A DNA stretch of 11,778 nucleotides from Leptospiraceae bacterium (lineage in GTDB: Bacteria; Spirochaetota; Leptospiria; Turneriellales; Turneriellaceae): contig JAEUSA010000348.1 of NCBI GenBank assembly GCA_016788945.1, forward strand, positions 1-11,778, given 5' to 3'. Positions 1 through 6,705 of the stretch are shown piece by piece. The stretch's first letter is position 1; every line of letters begins with the position of its first letter. Below the pieces are notes generated by a model. It was given only the letters and a program-made list of their open reading frames with translations. It did no database searches and had not been told where the DNA came from. The position numbers were made by a program, and so were the translations under genes.

Positions 1-551
1 GCATTAATCTCGAGTATCTGTTCTCACGCGTTGATAACACGGTCTACGGTGCGGGTTCGAAATTGCCGCATAACGTTTTTTCGCTGATCGGCGTCGGCAA
101 TGGTTCTGAAGGAGATTTGCGTACGGGGCTGCCCGAACAGATGATCGAAATCCACGATCCGGTGCGGCTGATGATTCTCGTCGAGCAAAGATTGTCTGTC
201 GTGAAGCGCACGCTCGAGGGCAATGCGCCCGTACGCGAGTGGATCGAAAAAGATTGGGTGAAGTTTTGCGTCTATGACCACCGGGCGGCAAAGTTCTACT
301 GGTGGCTTAAGGGAAAATTTGTTCCACTGAATCTGTCAGGGCAGCGCCCACCGGTCTACGAAAATTCGTTAGCCGCATATCGCCACCAGCGCGAAAATCT
401 GAAACCTGCCGTGTTACATGGAGGTAACAGGCAACGCGCCGCCACGGACGGCGTCGATGCGCGTGCGGTGATACACGGAGGTATTCAGGCCGACGCCGGC
501 AAGGATGCCGTCTTCGCGTCGGCCCGATTACAAGGAGGTAACAAAGCATGA
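1..551 (+). CDS. dabA: DabA, inorganic carbon transporter subunit (DUF2309/UPF0753), C-terminal part, 5' truncated
   Basis: The reading frame is open from the left edge (first full codon at 3) to a TGA at 549-551, giving 182 residues of a protein that starts outside the window. The segment with NLEYLFSRVDN, LPHNVFSLIGVGNG, DLRTGLPEQMIEIHDP and VRLMILVEQ matches the conserved C-terminal part of DabA. In characterised systems DabA is a cytoplasm-facing, zinc-dependent, carbonic-anhydrase-like subunit that works with the membrane protein DabB to accumulate inorganic carbon. The zinc ligands lie upstream and cannot be checked here. After about residue 105 the conserved part ends, and a tail of about 75 residues follows that includes three 19-residue units ending HGG, HGG and QGG. 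The TGA overlaps the dabB ATG (ATGA), which indicates translational coupling. Confidence 0.88.
   Translation, partial: INLEYLFSRVDNTVYGAGSKLPHNVFSLIGVGNGSEGDLRTGLPEQMIEIHDPVRLMILVEQRLSVVKRTLEGNAPVREWIEKDWVKFCVYDHRAAKFYWWLKGKFVPLNLSGQRPPVYENSLAAYRHQRENLKPAVLHGGNRQRAATDGVDARAVIHGGIQADAGKDAVFASARLQGGNKA
369..539 (+). repeat. Three 57-bp direct units, each ending in GGAGGT, in the dabA tail
   Basis: GGAGGT occurs at 420-425, 477-482 and 534-539, exactly 57 bp apart. The surrounding sequences are TTACATGGAGGTAACA, ATACACGGAGGTATTC and TTACAAGGAGGTAACA; the first and third differ at one base in 16. By hand alignment, units 2 and 3 match at 32 of 57 positions. Unit 1 resembles unit 2 only over its last 21 bases (17 matches). 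The period is a multiple of three, so the dabA frame is kept and the protein shows a degenerate 19-residue repeat. The last copy is the dabB ribosome-binding site. Confidence 0.75.
534..539 (+). promoter_or_regulatory. dabB ribosome-binding site
   Basis: A perfect GGAGGT lies 8 nt upstream of the ATG at 548. It supports that start over the second in-frame ATG at 551. Confidence 0.85.
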
Positions 552-2368
552 TGCGTATTGTTGCCGAATCTCTCGTGCTTTACCCGCTCATCATTGCCGG
601 CATTCTCGTCGCCTCTCCCTGGCGTTCGGAAAAAGCCATTTCGCGCATCGTGTTCGGCGGTAATCTGATCAATGGATTTTTGACGGTATCGCTGGCGGCG
701 CTGTATGCCCTTTCGGGCTTCAAGGCAGTCGAGATTTCCTGCGGCCATTTGCTCACCGAAGGTGATTACCAGTTTACGTTTCTGCTGCTGATCGACAAAT
801 ACTCGGTCGCATTCCAGCTGCTGATCGGTGTGCTGACGGGGCTTGTCCTCATGTTTTCGCAGCGCTATATGCACCGCGAGAGCGGTTATATACGCTTTTT
901 TGCTTCACTGTTTCTTTTCGTCGGCGGAATTTCGCTTGTGGCACTCGCCGCCACGATCGATGTCCTTTTTGCCGGCTGGGAGATCGTCGGTATCTCTTCA
1001 TTTCTATTGATTGGGTTTTACCGCATTCGCCTGCAACCGGGTCGCAACAGCCTCAGGGCATACGCCATTTACCGTTTTTGCGATGTCGGTCTGTTTCTCG
1101 GCGCCTGGCTGTTTCACAAACTCGGCAGCGAATATTTCTTTCTGCAGTATGCCGATCGTGCGCTCGACCCGGGTTTTGTCAGCCTAAACCTTTGGTTTTT
1201 TGTCACGATTGGCATCCTCATTGTGCTCGCGGCGATGGGTAAGTCTGCGCAATACCCTTTTTCCTTCTGGGTGCCGCGGGCGATGGAAGGGCCTACACCT
1301 TCGAGTGCCATCTTTTACGGTGCGCTGTCGATTCATGCAGGTGTGTACCTGTTGATTCGTATGTATCCGCTGTGGCGGGCGGTGCCGGCGATACCTTGGG
1401 CCGTGGGTGCCATCGGTCTGCTGACGGCGCTCAGTGCGAGTATATCGCTCAAGACACAATCAAATATCAAAGGACAGATCGGTTATGCCTCCGTTGCGCA
1501 GGTAGGTCTGATGTTCTTTGAGCTGGCGCTGGGCTTACGCGAAGTGGCAATGGTCCACTTCTTAGGCAATGCCATACTGCGCTGTTACCAGTTACTGGCA
1601 TCACCTTCAGTCATGGTGCTCTATCTGCGCCAGCAGGCTGAAGGCGCCGTGTTAAGCAGCGGATTTTCAGGTTACTTCACGCGCTACTTAAGCGAAAAGA
1701 TGCGCTACTATTTTTTCGCGTTCTCTTTTTCCGAGGGATACGCCGAGCAGATTGTCTCTTCATTATGGCTCGCTCTCAAGGCTTTTGCCCGGTTTTGTGC
1801 CCGCCTGTTTTCGCCTTTTATCTTTATCAACATCATCCTCGTGCTTCTGCTGACCGTTACTTTTGGCAGCAGGTATCTCGGCGAGAATGTGAATGTCATC
1901 TGCGCCGTCGTGTTGGGCATTTCGGCAATTTATGTGGCACTCGCGGCGTTGGGGCAGCGCGTGAATCCGGCAAAGGTGTTGTGGATGACCGGATTGTCCG
2001 CCGGCTTCAAAGGACTTTCCGTCATCTATTTGAGCCCCGAGAATGCAATCCACAGCCTGCTCTACTTTGCCGGCATCACGGGAGGTTTTCTCATCGCCCG
2101 TCTCGGTCTGCACTTTGTGCCTGCCGACGTGCAGGCCCGGGAATATGCGGGTGCAGCTGAATCGCACCGCTGGCCGGTGAATATTTATTTCATCGGCATT
2201 CTGTGGATGTCGGGTTTCACTCTGAGTCCGACCTTTTTCGGCGACGACCTTCTGTTGCATTTCAGCGCAGAAAAATTCGCCTATGAGACTTTTTTCATCG
2301 GCAGCGCGTTCGTTATCAACGCGGTCACGCTCCTCAGAAGTTATGTTAAACTCGGTTTTGCGAAATAA
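548..2368 (+). CDS. dabB: DabB, proton-coupled membrane subunit of the DAB inorganic carbon transporter (NuoL/MrpA family)
   Basis: This 606-residue polytopic membrane protein belongs to the NuoL/NuoM/MrpA proton-translocating family. The diagnostic segments are FAGWEIVGISSFLLIGFY (about 141-158), which holds the transmembrane glutamate E145, and GKSAQYPFSFWVPRAMEGPT (231-250), which holds lysine K232. In complex I NuoL the second motif usually reads W-L-P-D-A-M; an Arg in place of that Asp, followed by SSAIFYGALS and HAGVYLL, is how I recognise the DabB branch. A third candidate pathway region with K302 and K308 follows in SLKTQSNIKGQIGYASVAQ. The position directly behind dabA decides between DabB and an orphan NuoL. 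DabB is thought to use the proton gradient to drive DabA. The TAA stop at 2366-2368 abuts the next gene. Confidence 0.9.
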   Translation: MMRIVAESLVLYPLIIAGILVASPWRSEKAISRIVFGGNLINGFLTVSLAALYALSGFKAVEISCGHLLTEGDYQFTFLLLIDKYSVAFQLLIGVLTGLVLMFSQRYMHRESGYIRFFASLFLFVGGISLVALAATIDVLFAGWEIVGISSFLLIGFYRIRLQPGRNSLRAYAIYRFCDVGLFLGAWLFHKLGSEYFFLQYADRALDPGFVSLNLWFFVTIGILIVLAAMGKSAQYPFSFWVPRAMEGPTPSSAIFYGALSIHAGVYLLIRMYPLWRAVPAIPWAVGAIGLLTALSASISLKTQSNIKGQIGYASVAQVGLMFFELALGLREVAMVHFLGNAILRCYQLLASPSVMVLYLRQQAEGAVLSSGFSGYFTRYLSEKMRYYFFAFSFSEGYAEQIVSSLWLALKAFARFCARLFSPFIFINIILVLLLTVTFGSRYLGENVNVICAVVLGISAIYVALAALGQRVNPAKVLWMTGLSAGFKGLSVIYLSPENAIHSLLYFAGITGGFLIARLGLHFVPADVQAREYAGAAESHRWPVNIYFIGILWMSGFTLSPTFFGDDLLLHFSAEKFAYETFFIGSAFVINAVTLLRSYVKLGFAK

Positions 2369-2369
2369 T

Positions 2370-2375
2370 GGGGGA
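2370..2375 (+). promoter_or_regulatory. Candidate sulP ribosome-binding site
   Basis: GGGGGA lies 4 nt upstream of the ATG at 2380. An in-frame ATG at 2368 overlaps the dabB stop (TAATG) but has no purine-rich site in front of it. Use of 2380 is therefore preferred, although coupled starting at 2368 is possible. Confidence 0.45.
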
Positions 2376-2379
2376 ATTT

Positions 2380-3978
2380 ATGAAAGCACTGACTGACCTG
2401 AAGAAGCATTGGAAAGTTGATCTGACGGCGGGCTTTATTTTGTCGTTGATTGCGCTGCCGCTATGCCTTGGCATCGCGGCGGCCTCAATCGGTGACGGTT
2501 CACTCTCGCCCGCAGTTTCGGGATTAATGGCTGCCGTGATTGGCGGGCTTATCGTCTCGCGGCTTTCGGGCGCAAACGTTGCGATCCACGGCCCGGCTGC
2601 TGGCCTGATTGTGATTGTCATTCATGGTATCGATTCATTGGGCCAAGGCAATGCCAAACTCGGGTTTCAGCGCTTTCTGGCGGCGATGGTGATCGCGGGA
2701 GGATTACAAATCGTCACGGGACTTCTCAAGTTCGCGCGCTACGCGGCGCTTTTTCCGGTCAACGTCATACACGGCATGCTGGCGGCAATCGGCGTCATTA
2801 TTATATCGAAACAGATACACGTGGCACTCGGCGTTACGCCGCAAGCCAAGGCACCGCTGGCGCTCTATGCAGAAGTTCCGAAAAGCGTCTTGGGGATGAA
2901 CCCCGAGATTGCCATCATCGGCTTTGCCTCGCTGGCGGTCATGGTATTCTTTTTGGTGGCGAAATGGCAGGTGCTAAAGAAGGTTCCTGCTCCGCTCGTG
3001 GCGGTCATTGTCTCGGCAATTCTGGGTATTATCTTCGATCTGCAGCATCAACACCACTATTTTTTTATGGGTCGCGACTATGTATTGGGGGAAAAATATT
3101 TAGTGACGCTGCCGGCTTCGGTAATACAGGCCTTGCCGCGCCCTGATTTCGGCGCCATTTTTACTCCGACCTCACTGATTACGATTTTTTCCATCTATTT
3201 TGTGGCGAGCCTCGAATCATTGCTCAGCGCCAATGCGGTTGATAAACTCGATCGCGAGAAACGCTCGTCGAATCTCAATAAAGAAATCATCGCCAACGGC
3301 GTCGGCAATATGCTGCTCGGTTTTATCGGTGGTTTGCCGATTATCGCCGAAATCGTGCGCTCGTCAGCCAATGTGTCGAACGGCGCCAAAACGCAGTGGT
3401 CGAATTTTTTCCATGGTTTGTTTCTCGCGTTGTTCTTGTTTTTGATACCGAATGTCATTCACCTGATTCCCGATGCGGCGCTCGCCGGCATTCTGATCAT
3501 CGTGGGTTTTCGTCTCGCGCGGCCTTCGGAGTTCAAGCATGCCTTCGATGCCGGGGTGGAACAATTGTTGATTTTTCTCACGACGCTCGTCTTTACGCTG
3601 ACGCACGACCTTTTAGTCGGCATCGCAGCGGGACTCGGCATGAAAATACTTGTACTCGTGCTTAGAGGAGTTAAGCGCGAGGAGTTTTTTATCTTAGGTG
3701 TCGATATAGAAGAGGGGCCGGGCAGAATTACGTTTAAGCCGCGCGGTTCCATTATTTTTACCAACCTTTTTTCGCTGACCGACCGCATACGACAGGCCGC
3801 TGACAAGACGCAGGTAACGGTCGATTTTTCAGCGATCCATTATGTCGACCATACTTCGATGGCAGCGCTTGCGGATATCGAACACGAACTCATCGCCGAA
3901 GGTCGCATTGTCGTTTTTGATCGCATTGCGCACCTAAAACCCTATTCTGAGCATCCGGCGGCTGCCCGGCAGGGTTAG
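2380..3978 (+). CDS. SulP family anion (probably bicarbonate or sulfate) transporter with C-terminal STAS domain
   Basis: The protein has 532 residues from the preferred start (536 from 2368). The N-terminal two thirds form the SulP transmembrane core. It opens with the helix GFILSLIALPLCLGIAAASI and ends with the family signature region around SLESLLSANAVDKLD, NKEIIANGVGNMLLGFIGG and SSANVSNGAKTQW (roughly residues 277-341). From about residue 446 a cytoplasmic STAS domain follows, with VDFSAIHYVDHTSMAALADI in place of the usual D-S-T-G loop, then a terminal SEHPAAARQ resembling the HPLAAR tail of some SulP proteins. SulP members carry sulfate, bicarbonate (BicA) or dicarboxylates. Sequence alone does not give the substrate, but the dabAB operon makes bicarbonate the leading guess. 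Confidence 0.85.
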   Translation: MKALTDLKKHWKVDLTAGFILSLIALPLCLGIAAASIGDGSLSPAVSGLMAAVIGGLIVSRLSGANVAIHGPAAGLIVIVIHGIDSLGQGNAKLGFQRFLAAMVIAGGLQIVTGLLKFARYAALFPVNVIHGMLAAIGVIIISKQIHVALGVTPQAKAPLALYAEVPKSVLGMNPEIAIIGFASLAVMVFFLVAKWQVLKKVPAPLVAVIVSAILGIIFDLQHQHHYFFMGRDYVLGEKYLVTLPASVIQALPRPDFGAIFTPTSLITIFSIYFVASLESLLSANAVDKLDREKRSSNLNKEIIANGVGNMLLGFIGGLPIIAEIVRSSANVSNGAKTQWSNFFHGLFLALFLFLIPNVIHLIPDAALAGILIIVGFRLARPSEFKHAFDAGVEQLLIFLTTLVFTLTHDLLVGIAAGLGMKILVLVLRGVKREEFFILGVDIEEGPGRITFKPRGSIIFTNLFSLTDRIRQAADKTQVTVDFSAIHYVDHTSMAALADIEHELIAEGRIVVFDRIAHLKPYSEHPAAARQG

Positions 3979-3985
3979 TTTCATT

Positions 3986-3995
3986 TTACCTCCTT
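3986..3995 (+). promoter_or_regulatory. Anti-Shine-Dalgarno-like element in the sulP 3' UTR
   Basis: TTACCTCCTT lies 7 nt after the sulP stop codon and before the terminator. It is the exact reverse complement of AAGGAGGTAA at 532-541, the dabB ribosome-binding site, and it resembles the 3' end of 16S rRNA. A regulatory role is inference. On the minus strand the same bases form a strong ribosome-binding site. Confidence 0.35.
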
Positions 3996-4005
3996 AGATT
4001 GGCTT

Positions 4006-4046
4006 GGCCGCAGGGTTTGAACTGCAAACCCTGCGGCCTTTTTTTT
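4006..4046 (+). terminator. Intrinsic terminator of the dabA-dabB-sulP operon
   Basis: A perfect 14-bp stem (GGCCGCAGGGTTTG at 4006-4019 with CAAACCCTGCGGCC at 4025-4038) has a 5-nt loop and is followed directly by eight T residues (4039-4046). On the minus strand no T run follows the hairpin, so it should work in the plus direction only. Its T run overlaps the stop codon of the convergent metZ gene. Confidence 0.93.
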
Positions 4047-5211
4047 AGCGGGAGGCGTTCAATGCCTGCTCAATATCGGCAAGTATGTCATGCGTATTTT
4101 CGAGGCCGGCAGAAATACGCACCATACCGGGCAGAATACCTACCTGGGCGCGCTCCTGATCGCTAAGTTTGGAATGCGTGGTGGAAGCCGGGTGCGTCGC
4201 GATGGTGCGCGTGTCGCCGAGGTTGGCGGTGTGCGAAAGCATTTTCAGCGAATCGAGAAATTTGCGACCGCGGTTAATGCCGCCTTTGACGATCAGCGTC
4301 ACAATGCCGCCGCCGGATTTCATTTGTTTTTTCGCCAGCGCATAACCCGGGTGGTCAGGCAAAAATGGATATATGACTTTCTCAATTTCCGCATTTTTAC
4401 TCAACGCCTGCGCAAGGTTCAGGGCGTTTTCTGAATGGCGTTGCATGCGCAGCTCGAGTGTTTCAAGGCTTTTCGAAAAAATCCATGCATTAAACGGTGA
4501 AAGCGCAGGGCCGGTGTGGCGTGCGAAAAAACGAATGTCTTTCATCAGGTCTTTGCGTGCCAGAATAATGCCGCCCAGTGCCCGGCCCTGGCCGTCGATG
4601 TATTTGGTGGCGGAGTGGATAACAATATCGGCGCCGAAATCGGCGGGCCGTTGCAGCACGGGAGTGCAGAAGCAGTTGTCGACGTTCAGTAAAACGCCGC
4701 GCGCCTTGCATATCTTGCCGACGTGTTCGAGATCGATGATATCCAGGGACGGGTTGGACGGCGTTTCGAGAAACAGCATGCGTGTGTTGGCCTTGAATGC
4801 CTTTTCCCAGTTATACTGGTCGGCGATGTCGACATAGGTGAATTCGATTCCCCAGCGCGGAAAAATTTGTGTCAAAATCTGGTGTGTTGAACCGAATACT
4901 GAACGCGCACAGACGACGTGGTCGCCGCTTTTTAACAGTGCCGCCATGCTGGTAAAAATCGCCGACATACCCGACGCGGTGGCAAATCCGTCGTCGAGGT
5001 TTTCTAACATCGCCATCTTGCGTACAAATTCATCGGTATTGGGGTTAGAGAAGCGCGTGTAGATATTACCCTGCTGCTCTTCGGCGAATAGGGCGCGCGC
5101 CTGTTCGGCAGATTCGAACACAAAGCTCGACGTCATAAAGATCGGCACCGAATGTTCGCGCTCGGCGCTGCGGCTCGTCTGTTCGCGTATGCTGCGCGTG
5201 TTCTGTTCCAT
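4045..5211 (-). CDS. metZ: O-succinylhomoserine sulfhydrylase (MetZ-type), PLP-dependent trans-sulfuration family
   Basis: This 388-residue cytoplasmic enzyme of the Cys/Met-metabolism PLP family would make homocysteine for methionine from an activated homoserine ester and sulfide. Visible fold-type I features are YTRFSNPN (51-58, Tyr and Arg contacting the cofactor of the neighbouring subunit), ATASGMSAI around 78-85, LNVDN with D178 (pyridine nitrogen) and SATKYIDGQGR with the Schiff-base lysine K203. The wording KYIDGQGR plus RHTGPALSPFNAW is typical of MetZ rather than MetB or MetY, though the exact ester (succinyl or acetyl) cannot be fixed. The frame is open to an ATG at 5289, but the start at 5211 is chosen because it overlaps the upstream osmC-like stop (TAATG) and the extra 26 residues lie inside that gene. 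Confidence 0.88.
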   Translation of the reverse strand: MEQNTRSIREQTSRSAEREHSVPIFMTSSFVFESAEQARALFAEEQQGNIYTRFSNPNTDEFVRKMAMLENLDDGFATASGMSAIFTSMAALLKSGDHVVCARSVFGSTHQILTQIFPRWGIEFTYVDIADQYNWEKAFKANTRMLFLETPSNPSLDIIDLEHVGKICKARGVLLNVDNCFCTPVLQRPADFGADIVIHSATKYIDGQGRALGGIILARKDLMKDIRFFARHTGPALSPFNAWIFSKSLETLELRMQRHSENALNLAQALSKNAEIEKVIYPFLPDHPGYALAKKQMKSGGGIVTLIVKGGINRGRKFLDSLKMLSHTANLGDTRTIATHPASTTHSKLSDQERAQVGILPGMVRISAGLENTHDILADIEQALNASR

Positions 5212-5648
5212 TATTGTGCCTGCCCCGGGTTCAATGTGTACTCCCACCTGATAGTCGCCGTTTTTTCGAGTGTTTTCGCAACCGAACAATATTTATCCAT
5301 CGAAAGTTCTATCGCTCGTTTCAAATGGTTTTCGTCAATTGGTCCGGTTAAAGCGAATTTTACCACGATACCCGTAAACGGATTCGCCTCTTGCGATTCG
5401 CCGCGTTCGCCTTCGACCTCGACGCTCATGGATTCTATTGTCTGGCGCTGCTTGCGCAAAATAGTAATCACGTCGATGCCTGAACAGCCGGCGAGACCCA
5501 TGAGCAAAAGTTCCATCGGTCGCGCGCCTTTTCCGGTGCCGCCGATCGCAGCACCGGCATCGATATGTACCGCATTGCCGGCAGAATTTTTCGCCTCAAA
5601 ATGAAACGGTTCACCGATGCGTGTCAGTGAGACTTTGGTTAACGACAT
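5211..5648 (-). CDS. OsmC/Ohr family protein (YhfA-like)
   Basis: This 145-residue protein shows the OsmC fold pattern. It has a first cysteine, C55, in PMELLLMGLAGCSGIDVITIL and a second, C121, in DKYCSVAKTLEKT. In the family these two cysteines form the thiol peroxidase site. The first motif is closest to the YhfA-like branch, whose substrate is not well defined, so organic-peroxide removal is only a family-level guess. The start at 5648 is preferred over an ATG 33 nt upstream because a GAGGT lies 7 nt before it and the family N-terminus fits. The stop is fused to the start of metZ (TAATG), so the two are probably translated together, which suggests a link to sulfur or thiol metabolism. Confidence 0.82.
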   Translation of the reverse strand: MSLTKVSLTRIGEPFHFEAKNSAGNAVHIDAGAAIGGTGKGARPMELLLMGLAGCSGIDVITILRKQRQTIESMSVEVEGERGESQEANPFTGIVVKFALTGPIDENHLKRAIELSMDKYCSVAKTLEKTATIRWEYTLNPGQAQ

Positions 5649-5655
5649 AAATCCT

Positions 5656-5660
5656 ACCTC
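5656..5660 (-). promoter_or_regulatory. Ribosome-binding site of the osmC-like gene
   Basis: On the minus strand GAGGT lies 7 nt before the ATG at 5648. It decides this start against the longer one at 5681, which would place the site inside the gene. Confidence 0.6.
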
Positions 5661-5683
5661 GTTCGCGGCGACACGCCGCAAAC
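5661..5683 (-). other. Hairpin between the lipoprotein and osmC-like genes
   Basis: As minus-strand RNA, GTTTGCGGCG pairs with CGCCGCGAAC around a 3-nt loop, giving ten pairs including one G-U. It sits 4 nt after the lipoprotein stop and directly touches the GAGGT ribosome-binding site of the next gene. No U run follows, so it is not a standard terminator. It could weaken read-through or protect an mRNA end. Confidence 0.5.
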
Positions 5684-5687
5684 CGAA

Positions 5688-6584
5688 TCAATAAGCGTAG
5701 CAGAGATAGCGACGCGTGAGATAACAGCCGACAACCGATTCAGCTATCCAAGTACTGCCGGTCGCATCTGACCGCCCCTGCATACCTTGATTGATCGCGG
5801 CGGCGCCCGCCGACTGGTTTGTAAAGCTATCACAGTGGTTGGTATGGGCTGCCCCAGCGGATGTTGAGCCTGTCCAGTAGGTCTGTGTTGTGGTAAAAAC
5901 TCCTGCGGCGTCGAGAGTCGCCAGTATGGTGCCGGTGAAAAGTGCAGCCCAGTTGCTCGCAATGGTTGTGCCATTCGGGCCTTTGACGGGTGCGCTTGCA
6001 GGTATGCCTGACACAGACGAAATGTTCTGCGCCGCTGTGCTGTAAAATACACCGACGGTTGAACCCGAAACGCCCAACGTCGTTTTGGCAGAGTTACACA
6101 GCGCCAGCGCAGCACCGCCGGTGGCGCCCGCACCGGTGGCAGAGCTACTTGTGCCGAACAGATATATCGCTGATGCCGAGCCGGATGACGAAGAGGTCAC
6201 GGTCGGCGTTGTGGTAGTAAATTGCGCCCCGTTCGAATAGGCCAGATCGCTTACACCCGTCGATGCGGTGGTAAACGAAAACGAACCGAGATTGGTGCCG
6301 CTGCTTGTTGCCACCGCAACCGTGGTTTTACCCGCATTGACGTTGATGCTGTATTTGCCGGCGCTGCTGGTGCGCACCTTGGACTGTACGAGCCCTGCAC
6401 GGACATTCGAGCTCGGGTTCACTAACGGAGTGTCGATCGTGAGTTCTGCGTTGGCAAGAGCTATGCTATTTGCGTCGCTGAGTGTGCCTTCGACGGTGTA
6501 TGCGGCATCGCCGAGACTGCCAGCGCTTTTTGCACAGGCGATGCTGAGCGCCGTCGCGAACGTCAAAGTCAATAATTTGCGCAT
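5688..6584 (-). CDS. DUF1554-type surface lipoprotein with N-terminal Ig-like/carboxypeptidase-regulatory-like domain
   Basis: The product has 298 residues. The N-terminus MRKLLTLTFATALSIACAKS is a lipoprotein signal with a candidate lipidated C17; Ser at -3 fits the relaxed spirochaete lipobox. Residues about 29-108 (YTVEGTLSD, LANAELTI, SSAGKYSINV) look like a carboxypeptidase-regulatory/Ig-like beta domain. After a Ser/Thr-rich linker, residues about 138-298 resemble DUF1554, with TIASNWAALF, YWTGS, a late CDSF and a C-terminal tail with C287 and C295; C163 and C251 could complete two disulfides. DUF1554 proteins are known mainly from Leptospira and relatives, are probably lectin-like by fold, and have no settled function. 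An in-frame ATG lies 33 nt upstream, but 6584 starts the signal peptide and has a weak GGGA in front. Confidence 0.78.
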   Translation of the reverse strand: MRKLLTLTFATALSIACAKSAGSLGDAAYTVEGTLSDANSIALANAELTIDTPLVNPSSNVRAGLVQSKVRTSSAGKYSINVNAGKTTVAVATSSGTNLGSFSFTTASTGVSDLAYSNGAQFTTTTPTVTSSSSGSASAIYLFGTSSSATGAGATGGAALALCNSAKTTLGVSGSTVGVFYSTAAQNISSVSGIPASAPVKGPNGTTIASNWAALFTGTILATLDAAGVFTTTQTYWTGSTSAGAAHTNHCDSFTNQSAGAAAINQGMQGRSDATGSTWIAESVVGCYLTRRYLCYAY

Positions 6585-6636
6585 AGCGTCCCGGACGCAT
6601 TTATGTCGCGCGGTCAACCAAAATACCCGATAGGGT

Positions 6637-6642
6637 TAAAAT
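6637..6642 (+). promoter_or_regulatory. Weak candidate -10 element for secG
   Basis: TAAAAT (5 of 6 to the sigma-70 consensus) lies 64 nt before the secG ATG in the divergent intergenic region 6585-6705. No good -35 is seen at the expected distance (TCAACC at 6614-6619 matches 3 of 6). The element sits in the loop of a small inverted repeat, ATAGGG (6630-6635) and CCCTAT (6644-6649). I see nothing else convincing in this interval. Confidence 0.25.
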
Positions 6643-6705
6643 GCCCTATGGCTGTACCAGGCCTAATCTACTCGACGCCCTGTCTCAGACCGCCGTTTTA
6701 CCCGC

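Noticed and set aside
369..539. CRISPR-like or transposon-end reading of the 57-bp repeat
   Set aside because: The units are degenerate, in frame inside dabA, and have no spacers or inverted ends.
1763..2260. 165-codon minus-strand frame inside dabB
   Set aside because: The overlapping plus-strand sequence is continuous DabB membrane protein, and the antisense product shows no motif or signal.
548..2368. Reading dabB as nuoL of respiratory complex I
   Set aside because: No other nuo gene is nearby, dabA directly precedes it and the WVPRAMEGPTPSSAIF variant favours DabB.
5212..5289. Longer N-terminus for the MetZ gene from an ATG at 5289
   Set aside because: It would overlap the end of the osmC-like gene by 26 codons. 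The ATG at 5211 couples to that gene's stop and begins the family-typical N-terminus.
6625..6649. Riboswitch or attenuator ahead of secG from the competing ACCC/GGGT and ATAGGG/CCCTAT repeats
   Set aside because: The stems are only 4 and 6 bp and may overlap the promoter, so there is no convincing RNA structure.
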